Positions 21,588-31,498 of a stretch of 64,000 nucleotides of DNA are shown here, piece by piece. Below the pieces are notes generated by a model. The model did no database searches and was not told where the DNA came from. It saw only the letters and a list, made by a program, of their open reading frames with translations. Position numbers and translations under genes: made by a program. Every line of letters begins with the position of its first letter. Within the stretch, counting starts at the first letter, position 1. The DNA lies in NCBI GenBank assembly GCA_009829735.1, contig CM020619.1, forward strand, positions 2,858,590 to 2,922,589, written 5' to 3'. Origin of the DNA: Pyropia yezoensis (lineage: Eukaryota; Rhodophyta; Bangiophyceae; Bangiales; Bangiaceae).

Positions 21588-21607
21588 TTATATAGCATGC
21601 TATATAA
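21588..21607. repeat. perfect 20-bp palindrome with two TATA motifs
   Basis: TTATATAGCATGCTATATAA is its own reverse complement. It sits at the same relative place in transposon copy 1 as a different palindrome in copy 2 (31041-31073). Confidence 0.9.
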
Positions 21608-22119
21608 GAGGGAGGATCGCTGTCGGCTTTTTCACCAACTCGATCGCCGGTTTTCTCGATCGTCCACCGGCATACAGTTATGCAATCCAGAGGAATTGAA
21701 CTCTTGAGAACATAAGGTGGCACGGAACGGGGGGGTCCTTTGGGGTGCGCCGTCACCGAGGACCCCACCGTCGTCGACCCCACCGTCATGACCCCACCGC
21801 TGTCACCGCCACCACCATCGTCCCGAATCATTCTTGCCCCGACGTGTCGACGGCACCGGGCCTGATTGCGGTTCGGTGTTTCACGTGCTTTCCAGGGTAG
21901 CTTGATTGCGGTGTGGCATCCCCCGTGTTTCTCATGGGGATTCTGCTTCTCGGCGATTTTTTTTTGTGTGTCGATTGGCACCCGTGAGGCTCCAGGTCCC
22001 CGACGTCGTTCTCTTTTCTTTTTTGCTGGGTGTCTTTTCGCAATGGATCTTGGTCTGTTTTTGTGGTTTTTTCGAGCTCGTCATTTTGTGTGCGTGTGCT
22101 AGTCTGTGTGCCTCTGCCA

Positions 22120-22595
22120 TTGCCTCCCCCAAAACTCCACACTCCTCTCAGGACAGCCCAGCATGGCGCCGTGTGAGCGATGTCGCTTCCGAGGCTGCGG
22201 CAGCAGCAGCAGAGGAGGTCTGTCCCGATCCGTCACGTGACACCATACATATCATCCAGATAGCCGCTCGTGCAGCACCAGCAGCCACAACGACGGCTTT
22301 GGTCGGGGATACTATGGAGCTTTCGGAATTTCTCTGGGCGATGTCTACACCTGGGGACGCTGCAGAGGCAGCGGAGCAGGGCACTGGTGGTCAGTTGGCG
22401 GACGAGCGGGGTGAGCGTGGCGTCGAGCGACACGGGCGGGGAGGCCGCCGAGGCCGCGGCCGAGGCGGCGGCCACCGTGGGGCAGGGCTGCGGCAGGGCG
22501 GGGCAAGGCGTGGGCGGGGTATTGAGCGCCCTCGGTCAGACAACGGTCGCAAAACCCGGACATCTGTGCCTTTGGGAGACAAGATCGCTCTTATT
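22120..22595 (+). pseudogene. pogo-like transposase, N-terminal part, cut by an LTR
   Basis: The frame that encodes SDVASEAAAAAAEEVCPDPS, IIQIAARAAPAATTTAL, an Arg/Gly-rich region and GRKTRTSVPLGDKIALI aligns with the N-terminus of copy 2. The last segment is the beginning of the CENP-B/pogo-type helix-turn-helix. The frame runs into the LTR at 22596, so the protein is truncated before the DNA-binding domain is complete. The true start codon is unclear; the conserved T-rich block just upstream ending in AG could be the 3' end of a 5'-UTR intron. Confidence 0.65.
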
Positions 22596-23090
22596 TGTAG
22601 CATCCCTGGCCTTGACTTGGCGCCGGCCCGGGATGGCGACCAGGGGGCACCAGGTGCCCCACAGGTGAGAGAGGGACTTCTGATGGGTTTTGGCATATTT
22701 GTGAGGGACTTCATTTGAGAGAATTTGAGTGTGAGATTAGTGAGGGAGAATAGAATCAGTAGTGATAGTGGCCCCCGACCTGAGGAGGTTAGACTCGGGT
22801 CGGGGCCACTCGGGGGTAGGGGGGGGCTACCTGGCCCACGTGCCGAGGCTCCTCCAGATGCACGTTAAGAGGGACAGCGAGGCGCCCTTGGCCCGCGCCC
22901 TCAGGAAAAAGACAACTGCGCGTTTGCTTTCCTCTTCCCCGTGTGCACATCCGTGCGTATCTGTTTGCTCTGTTAGCAGGCACGTGAGGCAACGGGCATA
23001 CCACTCTCGTAGTTCCCCTTTCTGTGTTACCTGTCCCTTTCCACCGAGGGATATTGACGCGTGTCTGAGAGGATCGAGTTTTATACCACA
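22596..23090 (+). repeat. 5' LTR of decayed chromovirus copy 1
   Basis: Begins TGTAGCATCC and ends ATACCACA (TG...CA), 495 bp. It matches the LTR at 47207-47777 except for about 75 bp missing near its start. A primer-binding site (TGGTGGAGCAGCAGGGG, 23095-23111) follows after four bases. The five bases to the left, TTATT, would be the target duplication, but no right-hand partner was found. Confidence 0.8.
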
Positions 23091-23299
23091 TATTTGGTGG
23101 AGCAGCAGGGGATTGGAGTGTTTGAGAAGACCCATTTGGGAGCAGTGGTTGGGTTTTTCCTGTTCTGTCCTTTTCTGTGGTTTGGGAATTATTTGCACCC
23201 GGTCACGGGAATCCCATTCCTGGCTCCCCAACCCCTCTCTTGTGGTCTGGCGATCTTTGGACACGCAGGCAGCTGGACTGTGGCTGTCAAGAGACCAAC

Positions 23300-24988
23300 A
23301 TGGCTACCCTCCCTGGCAAGACGGTGCCCGAAGGGGTAAACCCCGCGTCCCTCGACGCATCCCTGGTCACCGCGGGGGACGGTGTCCAACCTGGCGCTGT
23401 CCCTACGGGCGAAGCAGACCTGGACGCGACACCCGGTAGCGGGCTGGAGTCTACAGGCGGCCAAGTACCTCCTGCTCCCGCTCCTCCTGCTGTCCCTCCT
23501 GTGGGAGCCACCCCGGGGTCAACTGCGTTCGAGTCCGCGCGAAGCAGACGACTCCCTCCTTTCCGTTCTACTCCTGAACTTCCAGGGATACCCCCTGGTG
23601 TGTTTACTCCTGGACCTACAAATGGCAGCTGGGTGTATACACCTCTTCCTGTGGGCGCTCGCAGTGCCAGAGGCACCGCTGTAACTGGTTCTACGGGTCC
23701 CCCTGAGACCTCGACTCCTGGGACCGGCCAAGCTTTTTCCTCCCCTGGCGTCCTATGGGGCGGGAAGCTCCAAGACCGGTAACCGGAGCAGCCGGAGGCG
23801 GCGGCGTCGTCGTCGTCACTCCAGCACCAGCGAGACCAGTTCCTCCAGCTCTGAGGAGGATCACGACTGGGACGCGACCCCTGGTCCCACCCGGCGCAGG
23901 CTGGACGAGTTTGACTTTCCTGCCCATCAAGTGGGGGACGCCTCCCTGATCAAGGTCACGTATTGGGGCAACTACCGGCTGGAGATCCAAGACCAAGGTT
24001 ACACCCGGAAGATGGCCAAGAAAATGGCATCCCTGAACCGGCGCATGCAGCCGAGTTTCGGGGGACAACCTAAGTTTTCTGGGAAGAAGCTGGCGCTTAT
24101 CTTTGCCTTCCAGCGCCGGTTTGTCAAGGCATGTAACGACAACGATGTGTCGGAGGGCAAGGCACTCTACCCTCTTGTCAACTTCATGACCGGGGGAGCG
24201 GAACAGCGGTTCGCACAAGTTCTTCCAGATTCAGCCGGACACATCGTCGGGCGTACCGTTGGGAGCTATCCGGAAGCGGTCAACTGGCTCCTGTCCAACT
24301 ACGCGGACGCGGACTCCCTGAGCAAGGCGGTGGGAAAGTTGAACCGGGCTACCATGGAGCGACAAGAAACTCCAGAGGCTTCTCGGAAGGGCTTCCTGAA
24401 TATCTTCAAGTTGGCGCTGAGAAGTACAACCAGGAACACCATGAGCATACCTTCCAGCAGCTGATGGCCTACATCCAGGGCAAGCACCGGCAAGCCAAGG
24501 CCCTCCAGGCTCCCATGGTGTCGACTCCCAAGCCGTTGTCGCGAGTTCGTCCCGGACCCGACAAGTATAAGGGAGGTGATATCCCAGTACCGGTACTGGC
24601 TGTTGGCGAGAACTCTCCCGTGGCGCCAGGTGACAAGTGGGGTGGCTTCGTCTCTAAGGAGCAGCCTTCCTTGGTAGCCCCTGAGCAAGTCAAGAACCAG
24701 CGTTTCCGGTCTTGTTGGCTGTGCCAGAAGGAGGACCATATGTCTTACCAGTGCCCGACCATTCCCAAGGATCTCCAGGAGAAGCTCAAGCGTCAAGGGC
24801 TAGTGTTCGCTAAGGCGGTCAACTTGGCTGGCCGGCGAGCGCCTACCAAGACGGACAAGGCACAGGTACACGCGGTCCGGGTGGCAACCTTGCAGAGCAT
24901 CACAGAGGCTCTGACCAAGGAAGCTCCTTCGGACTTTGACCTGAAGACCGAGACATCCAAGGAATCCTTGGACTCGGGAAGCGAGTAG
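23300..24988 (+). pseudogene. gag, chromovirus copy 1, broken
   Basis: Starts at MATLPGKTVPEG like the intact gag. The frame shifts near 23760 just before the Arg/Ser-rich region and again after TMERQETPEA. There about 70 bases are missing relative to the intact copy, which removes the start of a conserved capsid helix segment. The last frame (24464-24988) keeps the zinc knuckle CWLCQKEDHMSYQC, a complete CX2CX4HX4C. At the 3' end the slippery heptamer of the intact element is changed to GGGAAGC, so frameshifting into pol would also be lost. Confidence 0.85.
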
Positions 24989-25119
24989 GGCAGGCGCTTT
25001 CCCCGAGTGTCTTCCCGAATATCCGACGGCAGGGTACTTCTACCTGTTCTCCCCTTGCGTGCCCGGAGAAAGGACGGCAGTTACCTGCTCAACTGGTAGC
25101 CGCCTGGACACCCTGTTTG

Positions 25120-26644
25120 TTCAAGGGGACCTTGCTCGTCTTGCGTAAGGACAACCTCGAGATTAATGCTCGTATGCATGTGGGGGATAGTCTCCCCCAA
25201 GCTGTCACTCCGGTGGTTGACACGGGAGCCGGACCAAGCGTCATCACTGAGAACCTGCTACCGCCGGGCTGGCGTCGAAAAGCCTGGAGAGCCCCCACCA
25301 AGACCTGGATTGTAGACGCTTCGGGTCAAACCTTACGACCGCTTGGCCGCCTTCCTGTCGCCCCCCATTTGTCAACAATGAACCAATGCTTTTTCCATTT
25401 CTCGTGGTCAAGACCCTCTCCGTCCCCCTCATCCTAGGCTGGGACTTCCAGAAGCAGCACGTCATGCGTATCCTGCCCGGAGAAGGAAAGGTGCAGTTCA
25501 ACCATGGGTTTGTGTCGCTGGTGCTGTAGCATCTGGACGCCAAGTTTCGTGTAGTCAAGAGCAAGAAGGACCGTGTGCCACCCTCTACCTTAACACTCTT
25601 CAAAGCATTGCTCCTTCCTTCTCGTTCTGAGACCACGGTTCAAGTGACCACCCGGACCACGGGTCAATGTTTGATCTATGGACGCAAGGAGTTTCTGGCG
25701 AAACACCGGCTACACTTGGCCCATGGGCATCACAAGAGAGTGGAAAGGTGTGGCAGGATTGACCCCAGGTGGGGGGGCAACAAGTGCCATGCAAGGGGCG
25801 GCAGGCAACTAGCCTGACCCGTTTCTCCCCATGCATTTGGGTCCATATTCCCTAAGTTAGGGATAGTTAGCGTAGTAGTAAATCCAACGTGGATTTGAGG
25901 GTTTTCTGCATTTTATCGTCTTGAATTTTCGTGTGGCCCGGTGGGCAGGTGCTGGGGTGGGAGATTCTGAGTGGCGAGCTTCTGAGGGGACCCTGGGGGG
26001 ATAAGGGGAGGGACAGCGGGGCTTGGCCTCGCTTCTCCGTCCCGACCAAGAAGCTGTTGGCCCGCACACCATCTTCTTGTTTGTTAGTGGGGGGATTGCC
26101 CCACGACAGGGACAGCGTGTGTGCGACTTGCACTGCTTCCGGTTCCCCCGGCACGGGAGGCAGCCCTTGCGCACCGCCCCAACTTGGGTGCCGTGTGTGC
26201 GAGTGGTTTTTGCCTCAAAAGGCACACCCCATTCTCGGTGCTCATCGTCAACGTGAGCCGGAAGCCAATAACTATCGCCAAGGGTACTCGAGTTGGAACG
26301 GCAGAAGCTTACCGAGGCTCTGCCCGTGCCATGAGCAAGAAGGATCTCCTGAACGTGCAACAAGAACTGGCATCCAACCTAACCGCCTTAGGCGTACCTC
26401 CAGAACAAGCAAAAGCTGGTGGTGTTACCCCGAAACCCGATCAAGCACCACCCAGGATGCCGAATGTCAACCACGTGCCATATGGGGCTATCCCGGAGCA
26501 AGGGCTTTCCTTTTGGCCGCACCAATGCTCCAACTATCTTCCAGAGAGCCATTGACATCATCCTGTCGGGACTAAGATGGAGGACATGTCTGGTTTACTT
26601 GGACGACATTATCGTCTTCTCCAAGACCCCAGCGGAACACCTAG
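25120..26644 (+). pseudogene. pol, chromovirus copy 1, broken
   Basis: Retains the aspartic protease DTGAGPSVITENLL and downstream protease sequence, with frame breaks near 25360 and a stop near 25530. It is split by the solo LTR at 25749-26217 and continues with TPFSVLIVNVSRKPI. A large deletion then joins the linker to the RT motif [12 protein letters not shown]. RNase H, integrase and chromodomain are missing. Confidence 0.85.
25749..26217. repeat. solo LTR of retroelement family 2, with 5-bp target duplication
   Basis: 469 bp beginning TGTGGCAGG and ending TTGCCTCA, inserted in the copy 1 pol. It is flanked by AAAGG at 25744-25748 and AAAGG at 26218-26222, an intact 5-bp target site duplication. 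The same LTR, also exactly 469 bp, stands at 46380-46848 with an internal region behind it. No internal sequence is present here, so this is a product of LTR-LTR recombination. Confidence 0.9.
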
Positions 26645-27340
26645 TGTGGCGTTGTGGCCCTTAGGTACCGTTGGGACCCGGGAGGCTGACTTGGGACCCG
26701 GCTGGCAGCGTTTCGTGGAACCCCGCGCTGGCTTGGGATCCCTGCAACGGTGGCCCGTGGCAGTGGCGACACGCCCGGTGCCCTGACTGGTCCTCCGGAG
26801 TGGAGGACTTGCCCGGTTGGGGGCATACTGACCTTCGGGTCATTTTCTTGATTTTTTGCATTTATATTCCTTGCGTGATTTCGTGTCTTTCCCCTTTTCC
26901 CACTGGGTTTTTTTCGGGGATTGACAGTTGTGTGGAGGGGGATTTCGCTTGCTTTTCGTGTGTTGGCCCGGTGAGCGGCCGGTGCCTTGCTGGCACTTGG
27001 CCCGCTGGGGGCGCCCTCTGGGGGCCTCGCTCAGGGCCCCTGGAGGGGCCACGGGGGGAGGTTCTTATGGGGTGCTCCGGGGTTCTCCCCGGGGCCATCT
27101 TGTAAAATCAACAGTACTTTGGGTTCCTTCTCCCTCGGGCTTTTGTCCTGTTTACCTTTGCCTCGTATCGTGGCGGGCGAGTGGACCAGCAAGGGCTCTT
27201 ACCTGTTCCTTCCTGGACATCGGACTGTGGTCTCTGTGTGTGTGGTTGTGGTTTCTGGGTCCGGGAATCTGGATCCCATTACGCTACAAATTGATCCATG
27301 TTGCCAGGAGATGGTTCGGCAGGATCAGTAAGGAGAGGTC
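26645..27340. repeat. LTR-like sequence of a third retroelement family
   Basis: Starts TGTGGCGTTGTGG exactly where pol homology ends and continues as T-rich then GC-rich non-coding DNA typical of LTRs and leaders. TGGCGGGCGAGTGGACC near 27168 could be a primer-binding site, which would put the LTR end just before it. No second copy in the window defines the ends. Confidence 0.35.
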
Positions 27341-27388
27341 CAAGATATTATTCCATAGGTATGAGGCATTGGATTAGGGGGGAAATCC

Positions 27389-27623
27389 TTACATTGACCG
27401 CCTTAGCGAACAGTAGTCCTTGACGCTTGAGCTTCTCTCGGAGATCCTTAGGGATGGTCGGGCACTGGTAGGACATATGGTCCTTCTTCTGGCACAGCCA
27501 ACAAGACCGGAAACGCTGGTTCTTGACTTGTTCAGGGGGCACCAAGGAAGGCTGCTTCTTGGAGTCGAACCACCCCATTTGTCACCTGACGCCACGGGAC
27601 AGGTCTCGCCAACAGTAGCAAAC
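27389..27623 (-). pseudogene. inverted gag zinc-knuckle fragment of the chromovirus family
   Basis: On the minus strand the sequence encodes a short piece of the same gag as copies 1, A and B: KKQPSLVPPEQVKNQRF then CWLCQKKDHMSYQC (CX2CX4HX4C) and LKRQGLLFAKAVN. It is cut at both sides and lies in the opposite direction to copy 1, so it comes from a separate inserted or rearranged copy. Confidence 0.8.
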
Positions 27624-27799
27624 AAATGTAGAGCCAGCTGATGGCTGGATGAAGGCATAGACGCGCAAGTAACATTTTCACGTTTCACCCCCTTAAGGAG
27701 TGCCAATAATGCATGCTTGTTCGTCGGGGGGCGGCGCAAAATCCTCTTAGGCCCCCCCGCATCAGGGGACGTAGTGGAAGAAGCTCTAGGGGGACCGCC

Positions 27800-29201
27800 C
27801 CTTACGCGTTGCCCGAAAATGAGGAAACAGAGGAGCTCCCCTTGGGGGAACTCGGTCGATCTACCTTCCCCTCTGGGGAGGGCGTAAACGCAGCAATCGC
27901 CCCGCCAGTTCGGGCGGAACCTCGGGCCTCCTTGCGCTCCGCGCGCGCCTTGGCCATCTGTGCTCGAGTCGCCTCCTGGAGGTGAGGACAATTCGACATC
28001 CAATGGGAGGTACTATTGCAGACGTCGCAGGGGAAGAGCTCCCGCTTCCCGTCCGTCCATCTTGACCCCCAGAGGGTCGATAATCCTTGCGAGAAGAGCC
28101 AGCGGCCTCCCCCACCTCCTGAGGTGACGACGTAACAGCCGCCAGAGCTCGACGCGCCACGCGGCGAGCGTTATGCTCCGCGTCTTCTTTCGCCTTCAAT
28201 TCCTTGGCGGCGGCTTGAACCCGCCGCCGGAAATCTCCTGCCCGTTGGTCATACTGTACCACCAGCTCAATAGGAGCATGAGGGTGGTCAGCTACGTAGT
28301 TCCGTACCGCGTGCCGAATTTCCCACCAAGTGCCCTGCATAAAGCGGGCTCGAACCTGGCCCGAGGTTTGTATGTATCCACACTTCGCGTGGAGCTCCAT
28401 GAGGCGGCGGTGAAACGCCGTCTCCGTCTCATCCTCCTCTTAGGAGGCACCATTGAAAATGGCCTCCTGTTCATTCAGGAGATGCTCATCTGCGTACGCG
28501 CGCAGAAGCCTATTCACCTGTTCCAAATAGGAGGTCACCTCCCCAGTACGCCGGCCGTCATCGACGGACGGGCGAATTCGACAATGGTCCCTCTTCAAGG
28601 AATCCTTAGTAAATTCCGGGAGAATGAGCAAAGCTCGCCCCGCTGAGAGGCCATTATCACTTGCCGCTTTTACGAAGCGGTTGAGAAATTCGAAGACTCC
28701 CAGAGGAGGGTCTCCCCCCCATTTACAATTGCGACCAAGTACACTGGTCAGGTCCTTTCGCTTCTTACCCAGGCCTTGGGCCTCGGCTCCTGATACTCGG
28801 TTGTCCTGGTCCTTGAGAGCATATGTCTCACAGTCCAGAAGGCTCCCACACCGGTCGTCTGCCGGAATGATCTTGGGGGGAATCTCCCGTAGGGGGACTC
28901 GCCCCGGTGCTGCCTGTGCGGACATTGCTCGGACTACAAGTCGCGGGCGCCGACGGCGCTCGGGAGGCGAAGCCTCCCCTCCGGAATAGTCCGAAGTCGA
29001 CTCAGATGACGAACTGGGCTGCCGACCACGCTGGCGCTCCCGCTTCTGCACATTTCGCTCCACAACACTCAACAGTTGGTTGAGCGGAGTCAGCAGGCCG
29101 CTAACGGTCTCCACCATCGCTTTCTTCCACTCCTCCGTAGGAGTATCCGATCCAGGGGCCACAAGCGCTCGAGGTGTCTCCTTAGAAGACGATGCCCCCA
29201 T
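27800..29201 (-). pseudogene. gag of a different LTR retroelement family, minus strand
   Basis: ATG at 29201 (MGASSSKETPRALV). Visible parts are a Ser/Arg-rich stretch, then a retrotransposon-gag-like region with GGDPPLGVFEFLNRFVKAA and a second part WWEIRHAVRNYVADHPHAP, VQYDQRAGDFRRRV. A zinc knuckle CDVCNSTSHWMSNC (CX2CX4HX4C) lies near 28040-27990. One in-frame TAA interrupts the frame at 28440-28442, and a frame change just before the zinc knuckle separates it from the rest. The layout matches a gag of about 450 residues, unrelated in detail to the chromovirus gag here. No pol of this family is in the window. Confidence 0.7.
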
Positions 29202-29639
29202 GAGGGAAACCGGAGGGGTGGGCGTTTACTCAGAATCCACCCCCGCAAAGGGGAAAATCCCAGGAAAATTGCCGAAGCCGGTCGAGTGCCCTCCCTCGCG
29301 CCTCCCGCACGGCTAGAAGTACGGTTCGCCCGATGGGCCTTCCGAACCGATTTCCAGCAGGGGTAGCCGGGTGGTCACCCTACGGGTGGCCAGGTCATCA
29401 ACTCCAGTCCCTTGGACGCGCGGAGGAGCAGTGCCTCCAATCGCGGTCTCCTTCGTCGCGGATGAACCGCCCTCCAGAACTCACGTCTCCCCCTGAGGGG
29501 GATTCTGTTCGTTATCAGACATCACTACGACCGCGTTCCCTTAGGAAAGACAGAGCACAACCACAGAAAGAGTACGAAGAAGGGGCAGACCCCATTGGCC
29601 AGAAGGAACCTAGTCCCCTCCCCCGCTGATCCACCTACC

Positions 29640-30330
29640 TGTACTGGTCTTACGTACCTTAGGCGCGTAGCACCCAGAACACACAGAGAAACAACCCACC
29701 AAGAACGCGGGGAGACCGGAGAGATACTGAACCGCCGACCGCCTGGCTGGTTCACGCGGGGATCCGCGACCAGGACGACAGTGTTCAAGCACACGCAAGT
29801 ATGTTTTTTTCGAAGGGGGAAGCAACGCGCACCCCCTCGCACACTCTTACCCTCTTTCACCCGCACCCGGCAACCCTCCACACCGGGCCACGTGCGGGCC
29901 AATCAAAACCCTCCAAGATGTCCGGAGGTCCCCCTCCCCCACAGATCATCCCTGCCAGTGGGGCAGGAATATCTAAGATACGGGGAAGAAGAGCCCCGCC
30001 GGACATCAGTGCCAACACTCAAGATCTCCCCAATCTCACAATCACACAAAATACACATTCACAATCCAAACACCAAATGCATCCCATCCCGGATTATTGA
30101 CCAAAGTCCAACTCCTGTCAGGGGAAAAGCCCATACACTAGGAATCCCAATATGGGCCCCAAAACCAATGGCGACCCGGTCCCATCTCCATAGGAGGGGA
30201 CCGATTGGAAGCCAGTAAAATCCCGAGGGGCCTAATCGGCCCCCTCTTCCTCACTAGGAAGGTGGGCACAGGGGTACGACGCGATCTCTACGAGGTCCCA
30301 CCCACGTGGAGGGCCCATCGGGTCCCTACA
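29640..30330 (-). repeat. candidate LTR of the minus-strand element
   Basis: Read on the minus strand it begins TGTAGGGACCCG at 30330 and reaches AGTACA near 29640; a possible primer-binding site TGGATCAGCGGGGG follows shortly. The right boundary is firm because transposase homology resumes at 30331 (Y-Q-P-L-D). CTACC at 30331-30335 would be the target duplication. The inner boundary is only inferred. Confidence 0.45.
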
Positions 30331-31015
30331 CTACCAGCCGCTGGACCTGGGGATTATTGCCTGTCTCAAAAAACGGTACAAGCGGAGGCTATTGGACCTG
30401 GTCGTCGGCGCTTTTGACTCTATGGGGGGCACAGGAGCCTCTCGAGATCCGGTGGCGGGTGCCAATGCGGGGGCAGCGAATGCAGCCGAAGATCCAGTGG
30501 CCGGCGAGGTGTTGCGCGCGGCTGCGGGCCCAGTGGCGAGCGTGCCGGTTGCCCCAGCGAGCGTGGGAGCGGACCACGTGGCTGCAATGCACGGGGACTA
30601 CCGCGCATCATCCCGGTCGCTGGGCTCGGACGTCTCTTCTATTGTGTCAATGATGGCGGGTTGTCGCTTTGGAGAGAGTACGTTTGGCAACACACCAATG
30701 CCTGCAAGGGAGACAGCCGTGCAGAGGTGGTTGATGAGGGAAGATGACGAGTGCGTGAGGGCTGCAACTGCCGATGCGATTGTGTATGAGAGCGAGGGGT
30801 GGGGAGACAATGCGGACATGGAATGCAATGCTGGGTCTAGTGATGACAGGGACAATGAACGACTTGCCATGGTGTTTTTCCCTTTTTTCGCCGCCTGTGC
30901 ACGGATATGCGAACCCAATCCTCTGGAACTGGGGCAATGCTGGGGTGCAAGAGAGGGGGGGGAGGTGGAGGCGGTGCAGGGATCTCGCTTGTCAGATGCA
31001 GTCGAATGGCTCGAT
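30331..31015 (+). mobile_element. pogo/Tigger-like transposon copy 1, 3' part
   Basis: Continuation of the element cut at 22595. It encodes the third catalytic Asp region of the transposase and its C-terminus. Its 3' non-coding part shares AGTCGAATGGCTCG with copy 2, marking a common end near 31015. Confidence 0.7.
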
Positions 31016-31036
31016 ACAGTGATGACCCGGTTGTAA
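30332..31036 (+). pseudogene. pogo-like transposase, C-terminal part
   Basis: The frame opens directly after the LTR with YQPLDLGIIACLKKRYKRRL, the third acidic-residue region of pogo/Tigger transposases (usual form QPLDQGII). An Ala/Gly/Pro segment (GGTGASRDPVAGANAG) follows, then a conserved block YRASSRSLGSDVSSIVSMMA and REDDECVRAATADAIV. In copy 2 the frame stops with TGA after SDCE; here the equivalent codon is CGA, so the frame runs on to 31036. Confidence 0.7.
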
Positions 31037-31040
31037 GCGT

Positions 31041-31073
31041 CCCAGTTGTATGGCACCCTGCCATATAACTGGG
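31041..31073. repeat. imperfect palindrome at the head of transposon copy 2
   Basis: CCCAGTTGTATGGCA and TGCCATATAACTGGG are 15-bp arms with one mismatch around CCC. It occupies the place of the perfect palindrome 21588-21607 in copy 1, although the sequence differs. Confidence 0.85.
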
Positions 31074-31498
31074 AGCATCGCGACCGTCGTCCTTCATGGA
31101 CTCGATCGCCACTCTGTACGATCGTCCTGCATACAGTGCAAACAAATGGAATGAAGTTACCTGGAGAGCAAGGGGGCACGAAATCGGGGACCATTGGAGC
31201 ACCCTCCGTCGAGGACCCCAGCGTCGTCGACCCCAGCGTCATCCACCCCACCACAGCCGTCCTCATCCTAGCGCTCCTCCTCGTGCCTACTTCACGCGCA
31301 CGGGCGGGGTTCGACGGTCGTGGACCTCTTGAGGCAGGATACATGCTTGGGGTTCATCGCGGTGGGACCTTTCGTGTGCCTCACCTGCATGCGTTGTTCG
31401 TTGTGGGCTAGGGTAGCCTACCATTTGTGCGTATCCCATTCCCGACTTTTTTTTTTGTTGGCTGGGTTCCTCTTCCCAATGAATGTTAGTCATTTTTT

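Larger units (their letters stand above)
21540..22595 (+). mobile_element. pogo/Tigger-like DNA transposon copy 1, 5' part
   Basis: This stretch is homologous over its length to the second copy starting near 31016. Shared features are a TATA-rich block with an internal palindrome (21588-21607), a CTCGATCGCC segment, the CCACCGTCGTCGACCCC tandem motif, a T-rich segment ending in GTGCTAG, and the start of the transposase. Homology stops exactly at 22595, where an LTR begins. The left end of the element is not sharply defined, and no terminal inverted repeat was recognised. Confidence 0.7.
22596..26644 (+). mobile_element. decayed Ty3/gypsy chromovirus, copy 1
   Basis: LTR, primer-binding site, gag and the first part of pol, related to the intact copies at 47.2-64 kb but with many substitutions, frameshifts and deletions. 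A solo LTR sits in the protease region. Much of the RT domain has been deleted, and homology ends in the RT YLDD region near 26640, where another LTR-like sequence starts. Confidence 0.85.
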
